Assembly (NCBI GenBank): GCA_016282915.1
Contig: JAEELW010000172.1
Span: forward strand, 1-62,493
Direction of reading: 5' to 3'
DNA: 62,493 nucleotides
Origin: Lachnospiraceae bacterium
GTDB lineage: Bacteria > Bacillota > Clostridia > Lachnospirales > Lachnospiraceae
The notes under the pieces are model-generated. The model was given only the letters and a program-made list of their open reading frames with translations. It was not told the origin of the DNA and made no database searches. Positions 7,615 through 15,861 of this stretch are shown here, in pieces (the stretch's first letter is position 1; every line of letters starts with the position of its first letter). The translations under genes were made by a program, and so were the position numbers.

Positions 7615-9459
7615 ATGGGAAAGAAGGAACGGAATATCAGTCCGAATGAAGAAGCTTTATTGACAGGACTTCAGATCATAAAGGAGAGTCCGCTGTTTTC
7701 ACGTCTGTATGGTGAGATGCTGATCTGTAAGAAAGATAAATTGCAGAAGGCCTCTGCCATAGCAGATGTGAGCGGGCATATCATGCTGAATAAGGATGTG
7801 ACCCACAGTCCGCAGGAATGGGCTTTTCTGATCGCGCACTGTCAGCTGCACTATGCTTTCGGTCATTATGATGCGGATAAAGTGCCGGCTGTGGAGAGGA
7901 TCGGCGCGAACGGAGAAATAAGCAGGCAGATACACTTTGACAGGATGATCTGGAATATCGCCTGTGATATCTACATTACGCGATTTCTGGAGGAGATCCG
8001 ATTCGGAAAGAATCCCGTGAATGATATTTCAGTTTTTACGCAGCACGGGAAGGATGAACATGCAATTTATCAGCAGCTGTTGGAGAAAGGCATTCCGGAA
8101 GGATGCTGGTGGGGTACCGCTGTGGCTGGGCAGCCGGATATGAGAGGTTTAGACGAACCGCGCACTTACGAAAACAACTACCGGTGGAACCGGCGTCCGA
8201 CCGAGATCTTTGCGGGAGCGCTGGCATATTCGGTATCCGCTGCAGTGAGTACGGCAGGAGGGCATAGTCCCGATGCGGTAAATAAGAAAGGACGCGGTGC
8301 AAGGGCGGCAGAGTGGTTTATTGATCATTATCCGCTTCTTGGCGGCATGGCTGCAGGATTTAAGATCATCGAAGATGCCGGACTCTGCAGAAAAGAAGAG
8401 ATATCGGTGGCAGCAGTAGATGCTGCCGGGGGTGAGATCTATATCAATCCGGCGGCACAGCTTAATGAAGAGGAGCTTAAATTCGTGCTGGCGCATGAGT
8501 ATCTGCACGCCGGACTGGGACATCATATGCGCTGTAACGGAAGAGATAAATATCTCTGGAATGTGGCCTGTGATTATGTGATCAACGGATGGCTGAACGA
8601 ACTGCATGTGGGATCCATGCCGCAGGACGGGCTCTTGTATGATGCGGAACTGAAGGGAATGTCTGCAGAGGAGATCTATGACCGTATCGTGACGGATATG
8701 CGAAAATACAGGAAGCTGGCGACATTTCGCGGTAACGGCATGGGAGATGTGATCGGAGACGGCGAGCGGATCTCGGCAGGACAGGCCATGGATCTGGATG
8801 AATTCTGCCGGCGTGCGATGCAGCAGGGGCTGGAATATCATCTGAAATACGGAAGGGGAACGGTTCCGGCCGGACTGGTGCAGGAGATCAGGGCACTGGC
8901 AATGCCGCCGATCCCCTGGGATGTGGAACTGGGAAGATGGTTTGATGCGCATTTTCTTCCGTTGGAGGCGAAGCGTACTTATGCCCGACCCAGCCGCAGA
9001 CAGGGAAGCACGCCCGATATACCCAGGCCCAGGTATGTAGCGGCAGATGTGCCGGAATACAGCAGGACCTTTGGTGTAGTCGTAGATACTTCGGGGTCCA
9101 TGAATGCGGAGCTGATCGGTTATGCACTGGGGGCGATCGCCAGTTACAGCGCAGCAAAAGAAGTATCTTATTCCAGAGTGGTCTTCTGTGATGCGGATGC
9201 TTACGATGCAGGCTATCTGGCGCCGGAGGATATCGCGGGGCGTGTGGAAGTGAAGGGACGCGGCGGTACCGTTCTGCAGCCGGGTGTGGACCTTTTGCAG
9301 GAGGCAAAGGATTTCCCAAAGGACGCGCCGATACTGATCATCACGGACGGGATGATCGAAGATGATCTTTATGTGAAGAGAGAGCATGCTTTTCTGATAC
9401 CCGTTGGTGCCAGGCTGCCTTTCCGGGCGAAGGGCGAGGTGTTTCGGTTCAGCAGATAA
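7615..9459 (+). CDS. VWA-like metallopeptidase-domain protein (DUF2201 type)
   Basis: A 614-residue protein with two parts. The middle carries HEYLH at residues 294-298 in a peptidase-like domain, with a degenerate copy (HCQLHYAFGH) near residue 80. The C-terminal part is a VWA-like domain with MIDAS motif DTSGS starting at residue 491. This architecture (putative metallopeptidase plus VWA-like) is typically encoded beside MoxR-type ATPases. It closes the rtcB operon. Whether the HExxH site cuts protein is unknown. A GGGGACGG palindrome follows its stop. Confidence 0.85.
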   Translation: MGKKERNISPNEEALLTGLQIIKESPLFSRLYGEMLICKKDKLQKASAIADVSGHIMLNKDVTHSPQEWAFLIAHCQLHYAFGHYDADKVPAVERIGANGEISRQIHFDRMIWNIACDIYITRFLEEIRFGKNPVNDISVFTQHGKDEHAIYQQLLEKGIPEGCWWGTAVAGQPDMRGLDEPRTYENNYRWNRRPTEIFAGALAYSVSAAVSTAGGHSPDAVNKKGRGARAAEWFIDHYPLLGGMAAGFKIIEDAGLCRKEEISVAAVDAAGGEIYINPAAQLNEEELKFVLAHEYLHAGLGHHMRCNGRDKYLWNVACDYVINGWLNELHVGSMPQDGLLYDAELKGMSAEEIYDRIVTDMRKYRKLATFRGNGMGDVIGDGERISAGQAMDLDEFCRRAMQQGLEYHLKYGRGTVPAGLVQEIRALAMPPIPWDVELGRWFDAHFLPLEAKRTYARPSRRQGSTPDIPRPRYVAADVPEYSRTFGVVVDTSGSMNAELIGYALGAIASYSAAKEVSYSRVVFCDADAYDAGYLAPEDIAGRVEVKGRGGTVLQPGVDLLQEAKDFPKDAPILIITDGMIEDDLYVKREHAFLIPVGARLPFRAKGEVFRFSR

Positions 9460-9464
9460 AAAAA

Positions 9465-9484
9465 CACGGGGACGGACCTCGTGG
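9465..9484. repeat. GGGGACGG-cored palindrome, copy b
   Basis: CACG at 9465-9468 and CGTG at 9480-9483 flank the core GGGACGGACCT. It sits six bases after the stop of the VWA gene. A run of seven A precedes it but only a weak T content follows, so it is not a classical terminator on the plus strand. Confidence 0.55.
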
Positions 9485-9502
9485 TATCATACAAAAGCAG
9501 TG

Positions 9503-9531
9503 TTGCCTGATCGGCGGAATGTGCGTATAAT
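9503..9531 (+). promoter_or_regulatory. Promoter of tcdA
   Basis: TTGCCT at 9503-9508, 17-base spacer, TATAAT at 9526-9531, about 35 bases before the tcdA start. Confidence 0.7.
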
Positions 9532-9564
9532 CTTTGATATTAAACGGGAATACGGAGGTTACGT

Positions 9565-10350
9565 ATGTTGGACCGCTTTTCAAGAACACAATTATTATAC
9601 GGAGCAGAGATCATGGAAAGCTTTGCTGCTTCACGGATCGCCGTATTCGGCGTAGGCGGCGTGGGCGGATATGTGGTAGAGGCCCTTGCGAGGAGTGGGA
9701 TAGGAGCGCTGGATATCATCGATAATGACAGGGTCTGTCTTACGAATATCAACCGGCAGATCATAGCCACGCAAAAAACCGTGGGTAAGTATAAAGTGGA
9801 TGCAGCGGAGGAGCGGATCCGGGAGATCAACCCGGACTGCGTGGTCAGAGCATATAAGACGTTCTTTCTGCCGGAGACGCAGGATCAGTTTGATTTCCGT
9901 GAGTACGATTACGTTGTCGATGCGATCGATACGGTCACAGGGAAACTTGCGATCATAGAAAAGGCGGATAAAGAGGGAACGCCTGTCATCTCTTCCATGG
10001 GGGCAGGGAATAAGCTGAACGCTTCTCTTTTCGAGGTCGCGGATATTTACCAGACCTCCGTATGCCCTCTTGCAAAGGTGATGCGGCGTGAGTGTAAAAA
10101 GAGGGGCATTGTGTCGCTTAAGGTCGTGTATTCAAAGGAAAAGCCCAGAAAGCCTCTCGGAGAAGCTGATGATGAGCTGCAGGAAGCTGCTGCAGATGCT
10201 GCCGGGGACAGCGGAAAAACGCACAGGAAAAAAGCGATCCCCGGCTCAACGGCCTTTGTGCCTTCGGTGGCAGGGCTGATCATAGCGGGTGAGGTGCTCA
10301 ATGATATCGCCGGAAAGGTTCACGGAACGGAAGATCGGGATCCGGCATGA
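9565..10350 (+). CDS. tcdA: tRNA threonylcarbamoyladenosine dehydratase TcdA
   Basis: A 261-residue E1-like (ThiF/MoeB/HesA superfamily) enzyme. The nucleotide-binding loop GVGGVGGYV is near residue 30, followed by IDNDRVCLTNINRQI and the adenylation region with VVDAIDTVTGKL. TcdA uses ATP to cyclise t6A at position 37 of ANN-decoding tRNAs to ct6A. The size and the late basic insert fit TcdA better than ThiF or MoeB. ATG at 9565 has CGGAGGT upstream and its own promoter at 9503. MtaB, which modifies the same t6A37, is encoded at 35 kb. Confidence 0.88.
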   Translation: MLDRFSRTQLLYGAEIMESFAASRIAVFGVGGVGGYVVEALARSGIGALDIIDNDRVCLTNINRQIIATQKTVGKYKVDAAEERIREINPDCVVRAYKTFFLPETQDQFDFREYDYVVDAIDTVTGKLAIIEKADKEGTPVISSMGAGNKLNASLFEVADIYQTSVCPLAKVMRRECKKRGIVSLKVVYSKEKPRKPLGEADDELQEAAADAAGDSGKTHRKKAIPGSTAFVPSVAGLIIAGEVLNDIAGKVHGTEDRDPA

Positions 10351-10361
10351 TGCAGTGACAG

Positions 10362-10393
10362 AAAAAACGGGGGACGGGATCAGCTCCGCCCCC
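10362..10393 (-). terminator. Intrinsic terminator for the minus-strand sigma remnant
   Basis: Read on the minus strand, a GC stem (plus-strand arms 10369-10373/10375-10377 with 10386-10393) is followed by six T. It also lies just after tcdA and could stop that transcript in part. Confidence 0.6.
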
Positions 10394-10410
10394 TGGGATC
10401 TTAAGGAACG

Positions 10411-10583
10411 TTACAGGCCCAGGGCCTTTTCGGCATTAGCCAGCCAGGCCGGTTTGCCCGATACTTTAAGAAGGTATCCTGTACAACATCATCGGCATCC
10501 GAAACATTCTGACATACACTGAAAGCCGCCGCAAAAATGTGCTTTTGGTACTGTTCTATCAGTTTTTCAACAGGTTCTCTCAT
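10411..10583 (-). pseudogene. Truncated ECF-type sigma factor remnant
   Basis: From ATG at 10583 the minus strand reads MREPVEKLIEQYQKHIFAAA and continues with DADDVVQDTFLKY, a clear sigma-70 region 2 start. After about 42 residues the sequence no longer fits a sigma factor, and regions 2.3-4 (over 100 residues) are missing. One frame ends at 10401; another gives a protein-like ending PAWLANAEKALGL and stops at 10411 just before a proper terminator. I read it as a sigma gene with a large internal deletion that kept its terminator. No anti-sigma gene is adjacent. Confidence 0.65.
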
Positions 10584-10706
10584 GATCCGTGTCTCCGGAA
10601 TAATTATTCAGAAAGGCCTTTCACATATAATACGGTCCGGGAAGCAAAAAAGTTACAAACAGGATCGGGGAAATTTTGCAGGCCGCATGGTCATTATAAC
10701 ACAGGG

Positions 10707-10727
10707 CCATGAAATTCGTCCCCGTGG
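10707..10727. repeat. GGGGACGG-cored palindrome, divergent copy e
   Basis: CCATG at 10707-10711 and CGTGG at 10723-10727 flank a GTCCCC core. On the minus strand it reads CCACGGGGACGAATTTCATGG with one base per arm not pairing, 21 bases ending at 10707; compare the arms of copy c at 14106. Confidence 0.4.
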
Positions 10728-10774
10728 TTTTTCGATACCGTTTTTGAAATGCGGTCGCTTTTGCCTGAAGAATA

Positions 10775-10803
10775 TTGAAAACAAAGTAAAGGTATGGTAA
10801 TAA
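10775..10803 (+). promoter_or_regulatory. Promoter of the DUF362/permease operon
   Basis: TTGAAA at 10775-10780, 17-base spacer, TAATAA at 10798-10803. The nonamer GCGGTCGCT occurs on both sides, near 10752 and 10814, and could be a regulator site. The rest of 10584-10861 shows no gene. Confidence 0.5.
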
Positions 10804-10861
10804 TATATCGAAGGCGGTCGCTATTGAGAAACGTGCGGAGAACGGGAGACAATAATTATAT

Positions 10862-11941
10862 ATGGAAAAGAAAAAAGATATGCCGAAAAAGAAAAGAGGG
10901 CTTCGGAGATTTCTGATCGGACTGGGGATCTTTTTTGCCCTTGTGGCGGGATTTGTTGCCTGGTATATCCCGCATATGCATTATGAGATCGAACCTCATG
11001 AGTTTTATGATATCGGATCGCTGCAGGCGGGAAACAGAAGCTATGAGGATCACTCCGTTGTCTATATGACAAAAGAGATCAGCCCGGAAGCCCTGATGAA
11101 GATATATGAAACACTGGATGTACATCCGCAGGGAAAGGTGGCCATCAAGCTTTCGACCGGTGAAGCGGGAAATCCGAATCATCTGGATCCGGAACTGATC
11201 AAAGATCTGGTCCGGAGCGTGGACGGGACGATCATCGAATGCAATACGGCTTATTCCGGATCGAAAAGGGCCGATACGGAAATGCATATGCAGATTGCGA
11301 AGGATCACGGCTTTACGGACATCGCGGATGTGGACATTATGGATCGTGACGGATATATGAAAATACCCGTAGAGGGCGGAGCGAATCTTAAGGAAAACTG
11401 GGTGGGACAGAATCTGGCAAACTATGACTATGTGATCGTACTGTCGCATTTTAAAGGACATCCGATGGGGGGATTCGGGGGGGCGCTTAAGAATATCTCC
11501 ATCGGGATCGCTTCCAGGGAAGGGAAGGTCAGGATCCATACGGGCGGCGTATTTTCGGCGCCTCCGATCGATATCGGCTCGCTGCTCACCAATCAGGATA
11601 CCTTTACGGAATCCATGGCGGAAGCCGCCAAGTCGGTATCGGATTATGAAGGGCACGGACAGAAGATCGTATATATCAGCGTGATGAACCGCATGTCGGT
11701 CGATTGCGACTGCGTGTCATCTCCGGCGGAAGTGGACATGCATGATATCGGCATCCTGGCGTCGACGGATCCGGTCGCGCTGGACCAGGCCTGTGTGGAT
11801 CTGGTATTTAAAGCGGAAGACGGGCAGTCGCTTCAGAACCGGATCCTGGAAAAGAACGGCTTGCACATCCTGACCCACTGCGAGGCCATCGGTTTTGGCA
11901 ACAGGGCGTACGAGATCGTTTCCATAGACGGGATGGAATAA
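10862..11941 (+). CDS. Membrane-anchored DUF362 protein
   Basis: A 359-residue protein with a basic N-terminus and one membrane helix at about residues 16-38, then a DUF362 domain. Typical pieces are KLSTGEAGNPNHLDP, the central VLSHFKGHPMGGFGGALKNI and the late MNRMSVDCDC followed by STDPVALDQACVDLV. DUF362 proteins are often fused to ferredoxin domains; here no 4Fe-4S motif is present, only Cys residues in CDC. The function is unknown; cell-surface or membrane-side location is inferred from the anchor. It is followed 14 bases later by a permease and then a TetR regulator. Confidence 0.85.
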   Translation: MEKKKDMPKKKRGLRRFLIGLGIFFALVAGFVAWYIPHMHYEIEPHEFYDIGSLQAGNRSYEDHSVVYMTKEISPEALMKIYETLDVHPQGKVAIKLSTGEAGNPNHLDPELIKDLVRSVDGTIIECNTAYSGSKRADTEMHMQIAKDHGFTDIADVDIMDRDGYMKIPVEGGANLKENWVGQNLANYDYVIVLSHFKGHPMGGFGGALKNISIGIASREGKVRIHTGGVFSAPPIDIGSLLTNQDTFTESMAEAAKSVSDYEGHGQKIVYISVMNRMSVDCDCVSSPAEVDMHDIGILASTDPVALDQACVDLVFKAEDGQSLQNRILEKNGLHILTHCEAIGFGNRAYEIVSIDGME

Positions 11942-11955
11942 GGAAAAGCACCTTA

Positions 11956-12861
11956 ATGTTTGAGATCGTAAAGAGAGAATTCATCTATATATGGTACTAT
12001 TTCTCGGTGCAGTTCAACCAGATCTTTATTTACTGGCTCGTCGGAATGGTGATCGGTTCTGTCATTTCCGTTTTCTTCAAGGATAAGATCCATGGTCTGA
12101 TGCGGAATATGAAAGGAGACGGCAGCAGCCTGCTCGGGATCTTTTTTGCTTCGGTTCTGGGAGTGGCTTCCCCGCTTTGCATGTATGGAACGATCCCGAT
12201 CGCAGCCTCTTTTTCGAAAGGAGGCATACGTGACGAATGGCTCGCTTCTTTTATGATGAGCTCGATCCTTTTGAATCCGCAGCTGATCATCTACAGCGCG
12301 GCGCTTGGTGTGAAAGTTCTGCTCGTCCGGATCGTGAGCTGCTTTTTATGCGGGATCGCGGCAGGGCTCCTGATACGTATCTTTTATAAGGAAAAGCACT
12401 TCTTCCGTTTCGATGGATTTGACGAGCCGAAAAACAGAGATACCGATCCGAACCTTTTCCTGAGACTTTTAAAGAACATCTTCAGGAATTTTAAGGCGAC
12501 CGGTCTTTACTTTTTTATCGGTATCCTTTTGTCGGCGATATTTCAGAGATATGTTCCTCAGGAAGCGCTTGCTTTTATGTTTGGCGGAAATAAGGCCTGG
12601 GGCGTGCTGATGGCGTCAACGGTCGGTGTGCCGCTTTATGTATGCGGCGGCGGGACCATTCCGATCCTGAAGACCTGGCTTGCAAACGGAATGAGTCTCG
12701 GGAGCGCGGCCGCTTTTATGATCACCGGACCGGCGACCAAGATCACGAATCTGGGCGCGCTCAAGGTGGTGCTCGGGATAAAACATTTCCTTTTTTACTG
12801 GGGGTTTGTGATCCTGTACGCCTGTGTGTCGGGCGTACTGATCAATATCATCGGGATCTGA
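11956..12861 (+). CDS. YraQ-type (DUF318) permease
   Basis: A 301-residue polytopic protein with about eight helices in two repeats. Each repeat carries the family mark: ASPLCMYGTIPI in the first and YVCGGGTIPI in the second. The family includes ArsP, the methyl-arsenite exporter, and related organo-anion permeases. The motif residues are present, but the substrate cannot be told. Start ATG follows AAGGAAAAG. It lies between the DUF362 and TetR genes, so the three probably form one regulated unit. Confidence 0.85.
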   Translation: MFEIVKREFIYIWYYFSVQFNQIFIYWLVGMVIGSVISVFFKDKIHGLMRNMKGDGSSLLGIFFASVLGVASPLCMYGTIPIAASFSKGGIRDEWLASFMMSSILLNPQLIIYSAALGVKVLLVRIVSCFLCGIAAGLLIRIFYKEKHFFRFDGFDEPKNRDTDPNLFLRLLKNIFRNFKATGLYFFIGILLSAIFQRYVPQEALAFMFGGNKAWGVLMASTVGVPLYVCGGGTIPILKTWLANGMSLGSAAAFMITGPATKITNLGALKVVLGIKHFLFYWGFVILYACVSGVLINIIGI

Positions 12862-12871
12862 GGAGCAGAGC

Positions 12872-13444
12872 ATGCAGACGAAAAAAGAAGAGATCCGGAA
12901 CAGGATCCTTGCGGTTTCGGAACGGTCCTTTATCAAAAACGGATACAATGATACATCCCTGCATATGATCGCGGCGGCATGTAATATCAGTAAGAGCAAT
13001 ATATACAGATATTTTGCGTCGAAAGAAGAGATCTACGAAACCATCGTCTCGCCGGCGAGGCAGAGCATCATGAAGCTGATCAGACGTTTCGGCAGTAAAG
13101 AGTATTCGGGCAATTATACCGAAGACAAGATAAATGAAGTATCCGATGTGCTGGCGATCGTTATGAGCGAGTATCGCTGCGGCATACTTATCATGCTGAG
13201 ATCAGGAGAAAAGAAGGAACAGGAAGCAATCCGCGCGGCAATGAGCGATTTCTTTGTTGCGGGCTGTCCGATCCGGGATAAAGAGTTTAAAAGGCAGGTG
13301 GCATCGCTTATGATGACCGCCTACATTGATATTCTGTTAAACTGCAGGGAAGAAGCGGAGATGAGGCAGCGGCTTTTTATGCTGCATTCCTATCATTATC
13401 TCGGACTGAACGGGATCAAAAGCCGTGAAATACAGCTGATGTGA
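12872..13444 (+). CDS. TetR-family transcription regulator
   Basis: A 190-residue regulator. The N-terminal helix-turn-helix is typical of the family: RNRILAVSERSFIKNGYND followed by ISKSNIYRYFASKEEIY at residues about 30-50. The C-terminal ligand domain is divergent. It follows the permease by 10 bases and its stop overlaps the possible GTG start of the next gene. It most likely controls this operon; the effector is unknown. Confidence 0.9.
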   Translation: MQTKKEEIRNRILAVSERSFIKNGYNDTSLHMIAAACNISKSNIYRYFASKEEIYETIVSPARQSIMKLIRRFGSKEYSGNYTEDKINEVSDVLAIVMSEYRCGILIMLRSGEKKEQEAIRAAMSDFFVAGCPIRDKEFKRQVASLMMTAYIDILLNCREEAEMRQRLFMLHSYHYLGLNGIKSREIQLM

Positions 13445-13458
13445 CAGGGGAGGTATGT

Positions 13459-14097
13459 ATGACAGAGAATATTGAGGTATTCAAGCATAACAGTATACGC
13501 ATAAAGTCGGGATGCGGGAATATCTATGTCGACCCGTTCCGACTGAATGAAGCGCCTGAGGACGCGGCGTTTGTCTTTATCACACATGATCATTACGATC
13601 ATTTTTCTCCGGAGGATATTGAAAAAACTGCCGGGAAGAATACGGTTCTGATCGTCCCGGAAAAGATGGAGAATAAGGCGGAGAAGCTTATGGGGACGGT
13701 ATCACGTATCGTCAGCGTGAAACCAGGGGCAGCATATGAAGCAGATGATCTGGAGTTTGAGACGGTTCCGATGTATAACATCCTGAAACCCTTTCATCCG
13801 AAGTCTGCACACTGGTGCGGTTATGTGCTTAATGTCGATGGCAGGCGCATCTATATCGCAGGAGATATAGACAGGATCAAAGAAGCCAAAGCAGTAAAAT
13901 GTGATATAGCTCTGATACCGGCAGGAGGCTTCTACACCATGGATGCGAAGCAGGCAGCAGAACTGGTAAACGCGATGAAGCCGTCGGTGGCGATCCCTGT
14001 TCATTACGGAGAGATCGTGGGTAAGCCGGAGGATGGAAGGATCTTTGCGGAGAAAGTAAAGGCACCGGTCAGGGCGGAGATAAAGATAAAGTTCTGA
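13459..14097 (+). CDS. Metallo-beta-lactamase-fold hydrolase (UlaG/UPF0173-like)
   Basis: A 212-residue MBL-fold protein with the metal motif THDHYDHFS (H43, H45, D47, H48), a later CGYVLN region, AGDIDRIKE and VPVHYGEI-type histidine near residue 180. The small size without extra domains fits the UlaG-like/UPF0173 group of uncharacterised hydrolases. ATG 13459 is preferred because GGAGGT lies just upstream; a GTG at 13441 would overlap the TetR stop. Ends beside a convergent palindrome. Confidence 0.85.
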   Translation: MTENIEVFKHNSIRIKSGCGNIYVDPFRLNEAPEDAAFVFITHDHYDHFSPEDIEKTAGKNTVLIVPEKMENKAEKLMGTVSRIVSVKPGAAYEADDLEFETVPMYNILKPFHPKSAHWCGYVLNVDGRRIYIAGDIDRIKEAKAVKCDIALIPAGGFYTMDAKQAAELVNAMKPSVAIPVHYGEIVGKPEDGRIFAEKVKAPVRAEIKIKF

Positions 14098-14101
14098 AAA
14101 C

Positions 14102-14130
14102 AGAACCACGAGGTCCGTCCCCATGGTTCT
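14102..14130. repeat. GGGGACGG-cored palindrome, copy c, between convergent genes
   Basis: AGAACCA (14102-14108) pairs with TGGTTCT (14124-14130) around CGAGGTCCGTCCCCA. It overlaps the stop codon of the convergent XRE gene (14129-14131), and may serve both genes as an RNA end. Confidence 0.6.
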
Positions 14131-14704
14131 ATTTCAACAAAAAGCCCATAAGTATCGAGACTACCAGCCCGATCACGGCGAAGGCGATCGCCAGCAGGAT
14201 CTTCTGATATGGCCGCTTGGCCTCCTCACGGATCGACTCGATCTCGTCCAGGGTCTTTCCTTCCAGAAAAGCCGAGATCTCACGGTAGGTCTGGATGTCA
14301 TATTTTTTCTTTTTTTTCTCGACCAGCAGTGCGACGCACATGGTGACAGCGGCAAGGAGTACCCAGATGGCAATACCAGCCCATTTGAGGAATTTTGCCA
14401 GCGGCACCGCTGAAATGAGTGTCATAAAGAACAGGATCGTTAATATCAGGCTCCAGTTCTTAAATTCGTTGATATCGGCTTCATTTATGATCTTTTTCAT
14501 TACTTCCACGTCTCCCTTGAGCAGCACATCCACGGAAACGCCAAAGAGCTCGCTCATCCGGAGCAGACTGTTGATATCGGGATAATTCTTGCCGGTCTCC
14601 CAATTCGATATGGTCTGCCTGGAAACATAGACCTTTTCCGCAAAGGCTTCCTGTGAGAGCCCGAGCGCTCCCCTGTATTTTTTTATCTGTTCTCCGACTT
14701 CCAT
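14129..14704 (-). CDS. XRE regulator with C-terminal membrane segments
   Basis: A 191-residue protein. Residues 1-65 form a Cro/CI helix-turn-helix (LSQEAFAEKVYVSRQTISNW). Residues about 85-130 hold two hydrophobic helices and the last 25 residues another, so this is a membrane-tethered regulator, a common Firmicutes layout. AAGGAG precedes the ATG. It lies 72 bases after an M50-type protease on the same strand; a membrane-bound regulator beside a site-2 protease invites the idea of regulated cleavage, but this is inference. Confidence 0.85.
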   Translation of the reverse strand: MEVGEQIKKYRGALGLSQEAFAEKVYVSRQTISNWETGKNYPDINSLLRMSELFGVSVDVLLKGDVEVMKKIINEADINEFKNWSLILTILFFMTLISAVPLAKFLKWAGIAIWVLLAAVTMCVALLVEKKKKKYDIQTYREISAFLEGKTLDEIESIREEAKRPYQKILLAIAFAVIGLVVSILMGFLLK

Positions 14705-14776
14705 GGTGACGCTCCTTTCAACAGTCGTATTGTCGCATAAAATCCATTATTTGAAAAGAGGATGGAAGCGGGGCGC

Positions 14777-15508
14777 TTATTCCATAACGCAAACGCTTAC
14801 GGTATATTTGGAGGCTTTTTCCTTTATGGACTCTGCCTCAAGACGTAAGCGCTTCATACTGTCTTCATCGTTCCGGACTTTTGCGTTAAGAAAACGGTAG
14901 AATAGTCCGTAATACTTGAAATCGGCATCTGTGGATCCGCAGAGGATATCCAGCTGGTCCTCGTCAAAGATGGCATTATCTCCTTCCAGCATCCCTTTGA
15001 TGATGATCGAGAACAGGGCCTTCTCTTCGGTTCTTTCCCTGCCGCGTTTAACGATCCTTTTAAATCTGGTGCCGTCATTATATAGGATGCCGGTTTTTAC
15101 ATTTATGGGGAGTATGCAGGCGATCCCCTCTCCGAGGGAAACCAGTCCGATCATCAGCGCCAGATCACTTTTGGTCAGTACAAAGACCGTCATAAAGATC
15201 GCTCCTAGCAGGAGTGATGCCAGGGGGCCGGCCAGGAGTATCTTTGCAAATATGTCGATCACGCCGTCATCGTCTTTGGCGGGAAAAGATCCTCCGCAGC
15301 CGCCCCATAAGGTGGGATTCTTTTCCAGACCGAATCTTACCCGGGAATTGATATCTTCCCGGTAAAGCTTAAAAGGACCGACAACGAGCATCATGAGCTT
15401 CCATTTATGCAGGAGTCCGCAGACTACGTGTCCCAGTTCGTGGACGGTGGTTGAAAAAAAGTAAGCGATAAGAGCGTAAATTATTACAGTCAGGATCTTT
15501 GCTGCCAT
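14777..15508 (-). CDS. M50-type (site-2-protease-like) membrane metalloprotease
   Basis: A 243-residue membrane protein. HELGH lies in the first helix (residues about 24-28), a GPLAS motif in the middle and PINVKTGILYNDGTR near residue 134, matching the third metal ligand region (NxxP...DG) of M50 proteases although the usual Pro is replaced. The C-terminal 80 residues are soluble and charged. AGGAG precedes the start. The neighbour is a membrane-tethered XRE regulator, a possible substrate. Its function is not otherwise known. Confidence 0.75.
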   Translation of the reverse strand: MAAKILTVIIYALIAYFFSTTVHELGHVVCGLLHKWKLMMLVVGPFKLYREDINSRVRFGLEKNPTLWGGCGGSFPAKDDDGVIDIFAKILLAGPLASLLLGAIFMTVFVLTKSDLALMIGLVSLGEGIACILPINVKTGILYNDGTRFKRIVKRGRERTEEKALFSIIIKGMLEGDNAIFDEDQLDILCGSTDADFKYYGLFYRFLNAKVRNDEDSMKRLRLEAESIKEKASKYTVSVCVME

Positions 15509-15606
15509 TTTGTTTCTCCTTTTTCCATGAGTTTTATGCGGCCTTTTTCCGGTTGCGTTTTTGTTTACATGCCCATCCTATAAAACTTTCCCACGTTCGT
15601 CTATCC

Positions 15607-15739
15607 AAGGTCTTTGACATCGGGGTTTTGGGAGGGAAAAATGCTGCCAAAAGGATTTGACACTGCGGGATTTCGCGTGAAAGGCGTGTCAAAGGTATTT
15701 GACAGGCGCGTAAATACGGACTAAACGGGGAATGTCAAA
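15607..15739. repeat. Array of TTTGACA elements upstream of an HD-GYP gene
   Basis: TTTGACA occurs at 15613-15619, 15656-15662 and 15698-15704, each preceded by AAGG plus one or two bases, with 43 and 42 bases between starts, close to four helical turns. Inverted TGTCAAA copies lie at 15687-15693 and 15733-15739. None has a matching -10 element. This is the pattern of a regulator-binding array in the otherwise empty 350-base gap before the HD-GYP gene. Confidence 0.5.
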
Positions 15740-15792
15740 ACAGGACTTGAATGCGAGGATCGCTCAGCGGGCCATGTGCTATTCCCGGCTTG

Positions 15793-15822
15793 TTGACATA
15801 AATATCTGCCTGTATTTATAAT
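15793..15822 (+). promoter_or_regulatory. Promoter of the first HD-GYP gene
   Basis: TTGACA at 15793-15798, 18-base spacer, TATAAT at 15817-15822, about 35 bases before the TTG start. Both hexamers are perfect. Confidence 0.75.
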
Positions 15823-15861
15823 GGTCTGCAGAGGGAGTCTGTAAACACAGAGGGGCAGGAC

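Noticed and set aside
8149-9387. 412-codon open frame on the minus strand
   Set aside because: Antisense to the VWA metallopeptidase gene, rich in His, Arg and Cys without any domain pattern or ribosome site.
10537-10800. 87-codon plus-strand frame after tcdA
   Set aside because: It is antisense to the sigma remnant, runs through a palindrome and has no ribosome site or protein-like composition.
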